The notes beneath the pieces were generated by a model, which saw nothing but the letters and a program-made list of their open reading frames with translations, did no database searches and was not told the origin of the DNA. Made by a program: the position numbers and the translations under genes. Shown in pieces: positions 1 to 4,203 of a DNA stretch of 5,426 bases (its first letter is position 1; the number at the start of each line of letters is the position of its first letter). Location: assembly GCA_902482195.1 (NCBI GenBank), contig CABSZQ010000109.1:1-5426 (forward strand), in the 5' to 3' direction. Source of the DNA: an uncultured Haemophilus sp. GTDB lineage: Bacteria > Pseudomonadota > Gammaproteobacteria > Enterobacterales > Pasteurellaceae.

Positions 1-706
1 CATCCACCCATCTAAAGTTGTAAGCTTAGGCGATACAGTTGAAGTTATGGTATTAGAAGTTGACGAAGAACGTCGTCGTATTTCTTTAGGTTTAAAACAA
101 TGCAAACCTAACCCATGGACTCAATTCGCTGAAACTCACAACAAAGGCGACAAAGTTACTGGTAAAATCAAATCAATCACTGATTTCGGTATCTTCATCG
201 GTCTTGAAGGTGGCATCGACGGTTTAGTTCACTTATCTGACATTTCTTGGAATGTTGCAGGTGAAGAAGCAGTTCGTAACTACAAAAAAGGTGACGAAGT
301 TTCTGCAGTAGTATTAGCAGTAGATGCAGTGAAAGAACGTATTTCTTTAGGTATCAAACAACTTGAAGATGATCCATTCAACAACTTCGTAGCAAACACC
401 AAAAAAGGTGCTGTAGTTTCTGCAACTGTTGTTGAAGCTGACGCTAAAGGTGCTAAAGTTGAATTAGCAGGTGGCGTTGAAGGTTATATCCGTGCAGCAG
501 ACTTAACAAACGAAGTTGCAGCAGGTGATGTAGTTGAAGCGAAATACACTGGTGTTGATCGTAAAGCTCGTATCGTTCACTTATCTGTAAAAGCGAAAGA
601 TCAAGCTGAAGAAGCAGCTGCAGTTGCAAACGTGAATAACAAACAAGAAGATGTTGCTATTCCAAACGCAATGGCTGAAGCTTTCAAAGCAGCTAAAGGT
701 GAATAA
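1..706 (+). CDS. rpsA: 30S ribosomal protein S1, C-terminal part (5' end outside window)
   Basis: S1 binds mRNA on the 30S subunit and helps place structured or weak-Shine-Dalgarno messages in the decoding channel. The open frame enters from the left edge (first whole codon at 2) and shows 234 residues ending in [13 protein letters not shown], the typical enterobacterial S1 C-terminus. The fragment holds the end of S1/OB repeat 4 (residues 1-33), all of repeat 5 (about 47-120, with ITDFGIFIG and [10 protein letters not shown]) and repeat 6 (about 134-198), then an Ala/Glu-rich tail. An internal ATG at 47 is not the start, because homology continues unbroken to the window edge. Compared with E. 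coli S1 as I recall it, repeat 6 lacks about 8 residues after GYIRA, which would make the full protein about 549 residues. Codon use is strongly biased (GAA, AAA, GGT, TTA), as expected for a highly expressed gene. The family assignment is secure. Confidence 0.97.
   Translation, partial: IHPSKVVSLGDTVEVMVLEVDEERRRISLGLKQCKPNPWTQFAETHNKGDKVTGKIKSITDFGIFIGLEGGIDGLVHLSDISWNVAGEEAVRNYKKGDEVSAVVLAVDAVKERISLGIKQLEDDPFNNFVANTKKGAVVSATVVEADAKGAKVELAGGVEGYIRAADLTNEVAAGDVVEAKYTGVDRKARIVHLSVKAKDQAEEAAAVANVNNKQEDVAIPNAMAEAFKAAKGE
77..352 (+). repeat. 15-nt direct repeat from S1 domain duplication
   Basis: The 15-mer CGTATTTCTTTAGGT occurs at 77-91 and again at 338-352. It encodes RISLG at the end of S1 repeats 4 and 5. 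It reflects the ancient tandem duplication of the S1 domain plus strong codon bias, and is not a mobile or regulatory repeat. Confidence 0.7.
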
Positions 707-718
707 TTAATTCACATG

Positions 719-752
719 AATAAGGCTGGGTCATTGACTCAGCCTTATTATT
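719..752 (+). terminator. Intrinsic terminator after rpsA
   Basis: Positions 719-732 pair with 736-749, giving a 14-bp stem with one G.U pair (729/739) and a three-base ATT loop at 733-735. It starts 12 nt after the rpsA stop codon. The downstream T-tract is interrupted (TTATTATT), so termination may be partial and some readthrough into ihfB is plausible. The right arm also carries a candidate -35 element for ihfB. Confidence 0.8.
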
Positions 753-764
753 ACCAGCTATAAT
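734..764 (+). promoter_or_regulatory. Candidate sigma-70 promoter for ihfB
   Basis: TTGACT at 734-739 differs from the -35 consensus by one base. TATAAT at 759-764 is a perfect -10. The spacer is 19 nt, longer than the preferred 17, which lowers confidence. Transcription would start near 770-772 and give an 87-nt or so leader before the ihfB ATG. The -35 lies inside the loop and right arm of the rpsA terminator, so the two signals share DNA. Confidence 0.55.
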
Positions 765-779
765 TAACAAGGATTTAGC

Positions 780-808
780 GGTAATTTATTATGAACTAAT
801 ACATTACC
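780..808 (+). promoter_or_regulatory. Inverted repeat in the ihfB leader
   Basis: GGTAAT (780-785) pairs with ATTACC (803-808) and TATTA (787-791) pairs with TAATA (797-801). One T/C mismatch interrupts the 11 bp, and the loop is TGAAC. If the promoter at 734-764 is real, this lies about 10 nt from the 5' end of the mRNA. It could stabilise the transcript 5' end or be a dyad for a repressor. No T-run follows, so it is not a terminator. Its function is unknown. Confidence 0.45.
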
Positions 809-842
809 TGTAAGTCTTAATAACAAGTTTAAGTATAAATTT

Positions 843-850
843 AAAGGAGA
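843..850 (+). promoter_or_regulatory. Ribosome binding site of ihfB (decides the start)
   Basis: AAAGGAGA is a strong Shine-Dalgarno sequence. Its GGAG core ends 8 nt before the ATG at 858 but only 2 nt before an in-frame TTG at 852, so translation should begin at 858. Confidence 0.85.
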
Positions 851-857
851 GTTGACG

Positions 858-1142
858 ATGACTAAATCTGAACTAATTGAAAATCTATCAACAAAGCACC
901 CAACTTTATCCGCAAAAGAAGTAGAAGGTATTGTAAAGGATATTCTTGAACTCATTGCACAATCTTTAGAAGAAGGTAATCGTATTGAAGTGCGTGGTTT
1001 TGGTAGCTTCTCTTTACACCATCGTCAACCGCGAGTGGGCCGTAATCCTAAAACCGGTGATTCTGTAAAATTAGATGCTAAATCTGTACCGCACTTTAAA
1101 GCAGGTAAAGAATTAAAAGATCGCGTAAATGTTTTTGCTTAA
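858..1142 (+). CDS. ihfB: Integration host factor subunit beta
   Basis: This is one subunit of the IHF heterodimer, the nucleoid protein that bends DNA sharply at WATCAANNNNTTR sites and supports transcription, replication and recombination. The 94-residue length equals that of E. coli IHF beta. The N-terminal helices (about 3-38) form the dimer body. [13 protein letters not shown] (42-54) is the family signature and contains E44 and R46, the residues that read the TTG element in E. coli. GRNPKTG (61-67) is the tip of the DNA-embracing arm, with the intercalating proline at P64. [10 protein letters not shown] (77-86) closes the fold. The ATG at 858 is preferred over TTG 852 on spacing to the ribosome binding site and on family length. 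The gene follows rpsA as in enterobacteria but has its own likely promoter and terminator. The VPHFK stretch carries an uptake signal on the opposite strand. The beta call over alpha or HU rests on MTKSELIE and the whole-length match. Confidence 0.97.
   Translation: MTKSELIENLSTKHPTLSAKEVEGIVKDILELIAQSLEEGNRIEVRGFGSFSLHHRQPRVGRNPKTGDSVKLDAKSVPHFKAGKELKDRVNVFA
1088..1096 (-). repeat. DNA uptake signal sequence (USS), inside ihfB
   Basis: ACCGCACTT is a perfect complement of the 9-bp Haemophilus uptake core AAGTGCGGT. It lies in the ihfB codons for V77-P78-H79-F80, which are conserved in IHF and HU proteins. Such sites promote uptake of DNA from close relatives during natural competence. Confidence 0.9.
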
Positions 1143-1161
1143 ACATTCAATCGATATCAAT

Positions 1162-1187
1162 AAAACGACACTTAGGTGTCGTTTTTT
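1162..1187 (+). terminator. Intrinsic terminator after ihfB
   Basis: AAAACGACAC (1162-1171) pairs perfectly with positions 1176-1185 around a TTAG loop, and the T-run extends from 1182 to 1187. It begins 19 nt past the ihfB stop. This is a textbook rho-independent terminator that separates ihfB from the lapA operon. Confidence 0.93.
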
Positions 1188-1198
1188 ATTACAAATTT

Positions 1199-1207
1199 TG
1201 GCATAAT
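1199..1207 (+). promoter_or_regulatory. Candidate extended -10 promoter for lapA-lapB-pyrF-yciH
   Basis: TGG at 1199-1201 followed by CATAAT at 1202-1207 matches an extended -10 (TGn plus one mismatch to TATAAT). No good -35 is seen 16-18 nt upstream, where the ihfB terminator lies, which is typical for extended -10 promoters. The start would fall near 1213-1215, leaving a leader of about 20 nt. In E. coli the lapAB genes also respond to heat shock, but I see no clear sigma-32 elements here. Confidence 0.45.
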
Positions 1208-1222
1208 GAAACTATTCTTAAC

Positions 1223-1228
1223 AAGGAG
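1223..1228 (+). promoter_or_regulatory. Ribosome binding site of lapA (decides the start)
   Basis: AAGGAG lies 6 nt before the ATG at 1235 and only 3 nt before an in-frame GTG at 1232, so the ATG is the better start. Confidence 0.8.
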
Positions 1229-1234
1229 ATTGTG

Positions 1235-1528
1235 ATGATTAAATATATTCTCGGACTCATTATTGTATTGGCTATCGTACTTGTTGCGGTAACTATAGGG
1301 GCAAATAATGATCAAGTAATCACCTTTAACTACATTGTTGCTGAAAGCCAATTCCAACTTTCAACATTAGTTGCAATTTTATTTGGTTTTGGATTAATTT
1401 TAGGTTGGTTAATTACAGGATTTTTCTACTTAAAATTAAAATTCAAAAATATGTCGTTAGCGCGTCAAGTTAAACGTCAAACATTACAAATTAACGAATT
1501 AACGACTACTCGCGATAAGGCAGTATAA
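1235..1528 (+). CDS. lapA: Lipopolysaccharide assembly protein A (YciS family)
   Basis: LapA is a small inner-membrane protein that works with LapB in regulating lipopolysaccharide synthesis. The sequence shows 97 residues (E. coli about 102) with two membrane segments, roughly 3-22 and 42-65. Between them is a short hydrophilic stretch containing GANNDQVITFNYIVAES, the conserved region of this family. After the second segment comes a basic cytoplasmic tail (KLKFKNMSLARQVKRQ), positive-inside, likely a short coiled coil ending near 96. ATG 1235 was chosen over GTG 1232 because of ribosome binding site spacing. The stop codon overlaps the lapB start by one base (TAATG), so the two genes are probably translationally coupled. 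This is the first gene of the operon, just downstream of the ihfB terminator. Assignment rests on sequence resemblance to E. coli LapA and on its place next to lapB. Confidence 0.93.
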   Translation: MIKYILGLIIVLAIVLVAVTIGANNDQVITFNYIVAESQFQLSTLVAILFGFGLILGWLITGFFYLKLKFKNMSLARQVKRQTLQINELTTTRDKAV

Positions 1529-2706
1529 TGCTTGAATTACTCTTTCTGCTTCTGCCAATAGCCGCCGCTTATGGTTGGTATATGGGGCATCGGAGTGCCA
1601 AGAAAGATCAGGAAAATATTAATAATAAACTCTCCCGTGATTATGTCACGGGGGTCAATTTTTTGCTTTCTAATCAAACGGATAAAGCTGTTGATTTGTT
1701 TCTTGATATGTTGCAAAAACAGGAAACCGAAAATGAAATTGAAAGCAATTCTCAATTTGAAGCTGAGCTAACGCTCGGTAACCTTTTCCGTTCTCGAGGC
1801 GAAGTGGATCGTGCTTTAAGAATTCATCAAGCCCTCGATCGTAGTCCCAATTATTCTTTCGAACAAAAATTATTAGCTAAACAGCAACTTGCTAAGGATT
1901 TCATGGCGGTGGGTTTTTATGACCGTGCGGAAGCCCTTTACATCATTATGGTGGATGAACCTGAGTTCGCTGAAAATGCACTGCAACAGCTTTTGGTGAT
2001 TTACCAAAAAACAAAAGAATGGAAAAAAGCGGTTAATATCGCAGAGAAGCTTGCCAAGATCTCACCTAAAGAAAATAATGTGGAATTAGCACAATGTTAT
2101 TGTGAATATGCCTTAAGCGGTGAACTTGAAAGTGCGGTCGAAAAACGCAGTATTTTACAAAAAGCGCTGAATGTATCTCCAACCAGTGTGAGAGCATCAA
2201 TGCTGCTTGCTGATTTAGAAATGGCTAATAAAAACTATCGTCAAGCCATTCATTTTTTAGAGAATATTCTTGATCAAAATCCAATTTATATTGGTGAAGT
2301 GCTGAAAACGCTCAAATATTGTTATGATGAATTAGGAGAGAGAGATAACTTTGAGTTATTCTTGATTCGAGCCAGCCAGCAGATTAACAATACTAAAGTC
2401 GATTTAATGTTAGCAAGCGTGATTGAAGAGAAAGATGGCAAGAGTGCAGCTCAATCAAAGCTTTATCAACAACTCACAAAACATCCAAGTACATCTATTT
2501 TCCACCGTTTTATTCAATTCCAAATTGATGATGCAGAGGAAGGACGAGGTAAAGAAAGCTTAATTTTGCTACATAAAATGGTCGGTGAGAGAATTAAGCA
2601 AGGCTTTGGTTATCGTTGTTCAAATTGCGGTTATCAAACCCATAAATTAATGTGGAATTGTCCTTCTTGCAAACAGTGGGAATCCATCAAACCAGAACAT
2701 AATTAA
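1528..2706 (+). CDS. lapB: Lipopolysaccharide assembly protein B (TPR and rubredoxin-type metal domain)
   Basis: LapB (formerly YciM) is an inner-membrane-anchored adaptor that promotes FtsH-dependent proteolysis of LpxC, the committed enzyme of lipid A synthesis, and so balances lipopolysaccharide with phospholipid. The 392-residue protein begins with a membrane anchor (about 1-19, LLFLLLPIAAAYGWYMG). A long array of TPR-like helical pairs follows (about 36-350), with well-conserved LTLGNLFRSRGEVDRALRIH near 81-100. The C-terminus is a rubredoxin-like knuckle with cysteines C364, C367, C378 and C381 (CSNCG and CPSC). E. coli LapB is about 389 residues. Relative to my recollection of it, there is an extra polar stretch of about 8 residues near 63-77. 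The gene starts inside the lapA stop codon, with a weak AAGG at 1517-1520. Codons 36-43 form a GC-rich hairpin, and an uptake signal lies at 2130-2138. Confidence 0.96.
   Translation: MLELLFLLLPIAAAYGWYMGHRSAKKDQENINNKLSRDYVTGVNFLLSNQTDKAVDLFLDMLQKQETENEIESNSQFEAELTLGNLFRSRGEVDRALRIHQALDRSPNYSFEQKLLAKQQLAKDFMAVGFYDRAEALYIIMVDEPEFAENALQQLLVIYQKTKEWKKAVNIAEKLAKISPKENNVELAQCYCEYALSGELESAVEKRSILQKALNVSPTSVRASMLLADLEMANKNYRQAIHFLENILDQNPIYIGEVLKTLKYCYDELGERDNFELFLIRASQQINNTKVDLMLASVIEEKDGKSAAQSKLYQQLTKHPSTSIFHRFIQFQIDDAEEGRGKESLILLHKMVGERIKQGFGYRCSNCGYQTHKLMWNCPSCKQWESIKPEHN
1632..1664 (+). other. Terminator-like hairpin inside lapB
   Basis: Positions 1632-1640 (CTCCCGTGA) pair with 1646-1654 (TCACGGGGG) around a TTATG loop, giving 9 bp with one T.G pair. 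Six Ts follow at 1659-1664 after a 4-nt gap. It lies about 105 nt into the coding sequence and would sit at the start of the operon transcript. It could pause or terminate transcription, or slow ribosomes after the membrane anchor is made, but it may be coincidental. The gap before the T-run makes it weaker than a classic terminator. Confidence 0.4.
2130..2138 (+). repeat. DNA uptake signal sequence (USS), inside lapB
   Basis: A perfect AAGTGCGGT core in the coding orientation, read as codons for E-S-A-V within a TPR helix, a region where such changes are probably tolerated. Confidence 0.9.
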
Positions 2707-2727
2707 TTGACACAGTGAGGTAAAATT

Positions 2728-3420
2728 ATGAATAGCAAAGTAATCGTTGCATTGGATTACGAAACGGAAGCACAAGCGCTATCCCTCGTGGATCAAATTG
2801 ATCCAAGCTTATGCCGTTTAAAAGTGGGTAAAGAAATGTTTACCACACTGGGAACAAATTTCGTTAAGCAATTACACGAGCGTCAATTTGATGTTTTCCT
2901 CGACCTAAAATTTCATGATATTCCGAATACTGTGGCAAGAGCGGTGCGTTCTGCGGCTGATTTAGGCGTATGGATGGTTGATGTCCATGCTAGCGGTGGT
3001 TTAAAAATGATGGAAGAGGCAAAGAAAATTCTTGAACCTTATGGAAAAGATGCGCCTTTATTAATTGCAGTAACGGTATTGACCAGTATGGAAGATTTGG
3101 ATTTATTACAAATCGGTATTAACTCTTCACCACTTGAGCATGTATTACGTCTTGCGCATTTAACACAGCGTGCGGGATTAGATGGCGTCGTTTGTTCACC
3201 ACAAGAAGTGGAGATTTTACGTAATACTTGTGGTCCTGATTTTAAATTAGTCACGCCAGGGATTCGTCCAATTGGAAGTGATTTTGGCGATCAACGTCGC
3301 GTTATGACACCAGCAGCAGCTATTCGATCTGGTTCTGATTATTTAGTGATTGGTCGCCCAATCACTCAAGCTGAAAATCCAGCAGAAGTGCTTCGTTCAA
3401 TTAATGCATCAATTGAGTAA
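2728..3420 (+). CDS. pyrF: Orotidine 5'-phosphate decarboxylase
   Basis: PyrF decarboxylates orotidine 5'-phosphate to UMP, the last step of de novo pyrimidine synthesis, in the cytoplasm. The 230-residue protein is a single TIM barrel of the prokaryotic short type (E. coli 245, which has extra N-terminal residues). Substrate-binding residues D10 and K32 are visible (VALDY and LKVGKE). The catalytic centre [10 protein letters not shown] holds D59, K61 and D64. The phosphate-binding elements are TPGIRP (176-181, with R180) and IGRPIT (208-213, with R210). All expected active-site residues are present, so the enzyme should be active. A ribosome binding site TGAGGT at 2716-2721 sits 6 nt before the ATG. 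The gene follows lapB by 21 nt and precedes yciH by 1 nt, consistent with cotranscription. No separate promoter or attenuator is convincing. Confidence 0.98.
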   Translation: MNSKVIVALDYETEAQALSLVDQIDPSLCRLKVGKEMFTTLGTNFVKQLHERQFDVFLDLKFHDIPNTVARAVRSAADLGVWMVDVHASGGLKMMEEAKKILEPYGKDAPLLIAVTVLTSMEDLDLLQIGINSSPLEHVLRLAHLTQRAGLDGVVCSPQEVEILRNTCGPDFKLVTPGIRPIGSDFGDQRRVMTPAAAIRSGSDYLVIGRPITQAENPAEVLRSINASIE

Positions 3421-3421
3421 T

Positions 3422-3742
3422 ATGACTGAGAGTACTTTAGTATATTCTACCGAAGTGGGTAGAATTAAAGAGCAAAAGCAGCCGGTACAACGCCCTAAAG
3501 GTGATGGTGTGGTTCGCATCCAAAAACAAACCAGTGGTCGAAAAGGTGCGGGCGTCTCAGTGATTACTGGGCTAGATTTATCCGATGATGAATTAAAAAA
3601 ATTAGCCACTGAACTTAAAAAACGTTGTGGTTGTGGTGGTTCAGTTAAAGACGGCAATATTGAGATTCAAGGCGAAAAACGCGATTTACTTAAACAACTT
3701 TTAGAACAAAAAGGGTTTAAAGTAAAATTAGCTGGTGGTTAA
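3422..3742 (+). CDS. yciH: YciH, SUI1/eIF1-family translation factor
   Basis: YciH is the bacterial relative of eukaryotic initiation factor eIF1 (SUI1). In E. coli it has been linked to start-codon and initiator tRNA discrimination on the 30S subunit, overlapping IF3 activity, but its in vivo role is less certain. The 106-residue length is close to E. coli YciH (108). A short, poorly conserved N-terminus (1-26) precedes the SUI1 domain (about 27-104), which includes VVRIQKQTSGRKGAGVSVITGL, KKRCGCGGSVKDG (66-78) and IEIQGEKRD (80-88). The C-terminus is VKLAGG. The ATG at 3422 is the start because it matches the family length. It lies 1 nt after the pyrF stop, with only a weak TTGAG upstream, so translation is probably coupled to pyrF. 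An upstream in-frame GTG at 3350 would lie within pyrF and adds non-homologous residues. It is the last gene of the operon. Confidence 0.95.
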   Translation: MTESTLVYSTEVGRIKEQKQPVQRPKGDGVVRIQKQTSGRKGAGVSVITGLDLSDDELKKLATELKKRCGCGGSVKDGNIEIQGEKRDLLKQLLEQKGFKVKLAGG

Positions 3743-3752
3743 GAGATAAGAC

Positions 3753-3786
3753 AAAAAATCCATCTTCAATTGAAGATGGATTTTTT
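3753..3786. terminator. Bidirectional terminator between yciH and the SirB2-family gene
   Basis: A perfect 34-bp palindrome: 17-bp arms meet at 3769/3770, with a run of six As on the left and six Ts on the right. Read on either strand it gives a GC-containing stem followed by U6. It lies 10 nt after the yciH stop and 5 nt after the stop of the opposing minus-strand gene, so one element serves both convergent units. Confidence 0.93.
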
Positions 3787-3791
3787 CATAA

Positions 3792-4148
3792 TTAGCCTTC
3801 CATAAAGTTTGGTTGGTAAGCAAAGAACATTGCACCTAAGAAACTTAACAAGGCAAATGCTAAAAATGCACTGTTTGGATTGACTGCTTTACGATTAAAA
3901 TATTTAGCCGAGAAGAAGATATAAAGCACAAGCATGATGATTTTCATGACCAGCCAGCTTTGTAACTGGTAACCGACCAAGAAGAAAATCGTTAAGCCGC
4001 TAGCAATTAAAAGTGTATCAACTAAGTGCGGTAAAATTTTTAGCAGTTTAATCGCGCGCCAATTTTTCCCACTTAATTGCATTCCCCCACGGATAATTAA
4101 TAATCCTAAACTTAAAAATGCACAAACAATGTGCAAATAAACTAACAT
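3792..4148 (-). CDS. SirB2-family small inner-membrane protein
   Basis: A 118-residue, very hydrophobic protein with four predicted membrane helices at about 2-19, 43-59, 65-83 and 94-111. The pattern LYLHI-like N-terminus, GG after the first helix, and KILPHLVDTLLIASGL (37-52) resembles the SirB2 family (invasion gene expression up-regulator, PF04247 from memory). The name comes from Salmonella sirB, but no biochemical function is established, and a role in invasion should not be inferred here. The start is ATG 4148, because the GGAG at 4157-4154 lies 5 nt upstream. A GTG at 4154 overlaps that ribosome binding site. The gene lies 55 nt downstream of ettA on the same strand with the ettA terminator between. 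No good promoter is visible in that gap, so expression may rely on readthrough. An uptake signal overlaps codons L39-L42. Confidence 0.82.
   Translation of the reverse strand: MLVYLHIVCAFLSLGLLIIRGGMQLSGKNWRAIKLLKILPHLVDTLLIASGLTIFFLVGYQLQSWLVMKIIMLVLYIFFSAKYFNRKAVNPNSAFLAFALLSFLGAMFFAYQPNFMEG
4024..4032 (+). repeat. DNA uptake signal sequence (USS), inside the SirB2-family gene
   Basis: A perfect AAGTGCGGT core followed by AAAATTTTT, which resembles the AT-rich extension of the Haemophilus uptake consensus. On the coding (minus) strand it encodes L-P-H-L, part of the conserved family motif. Confidence 0.92.
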
Positions 4149-4153
4149 AATCA

Positions 4154-4157
4154 CTCC
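4154..4157 (-). promoter_or_regulatory. Ribosome binding site of the SirB2-family gene (decides the start)
   Basis: GGAG on the minus strand lies 5 nt before ATG 4148. The alternative GTG start at 4154 shares its first base with this motif and so cannot use it. Confidence 0.75.
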
Positions 4158-4170
4158 AGATGTAAAAGGA

Positions 4171-4179
4171 AAGTGCGGT
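4171..4179 (+). repeat. DNA uptake signal sequence, left arm of the ettA terminator
   Basis: A perfect AAGTGCGGT core. It forms one arm of the ettA terminator with the inverted copy at 4188-4196. Confidence 0.93.
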
Positions 4180-4187
4180 CAAAAGTG

Positions 4188-4196
4188 ACCGCACTT
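4188..4196 (-). repeat. DNA uptake signal sequence, right arm of the ettA terminator
   Basis: ACCGCACTT on the plus strand, a perfect core on the minus strand, inverted relative to the copy at 4171-4179. Confidence 0.93.
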
Positions 4197-4203
4197 TAAT
4201 TTC

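Larger units (their letters stand above)
4170..4197 (-). terminator. ettA terminator made of paired uptake signals
   Basis: AAAGTGCGGTCA (4170-4181) pairs perfectly with 4186-4197 around a 4-base loop, a 12-bp stem that begins 6 nt after the ettA stop. On the minus strand it is followed by CCTTTT (4169-4164). The two arms contain perfect uptake signals at 4171-4179 (+) and 4188-4196 (-). Inverted uptake-signal pairs are a well-known terminator form in Pasteurellaceae. Confidence 0.9.

Noticed and set aside
791..799. ATG-AAC-TAA mini-ORF in the ihfB leader
   Set aside because: No ribosome binding site at proper distance, and only two codons. Most likely chance.
852..857. TTG start for ihfB at 852
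   Set aside because: It is only 2 nt from the GGAG core and would add two residues absent from the family.
1537..1771. Open frames on both strands overlapping the start of lapB
   Set aside because: They overlap a well-conserved LapB N-terminus and lack ribosome binding sites or recognisable domains.
2453..2465. AATCAA-N4-TTA, a match to the IHF site consensus, inside lapB
   Set aside because: One such match is expected by chance in a few kilobases of AT-rich DNA. It is within coding sequence and far from any promoter.
2707..2735. TTGACA before pyrF as a -35 element
   Set aside because: The hexamer is perfect, but no -10 match lies 16-18 nt downstream, and transcription would start inside pyrF. 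The gene is better explained as part of the lapA operon.
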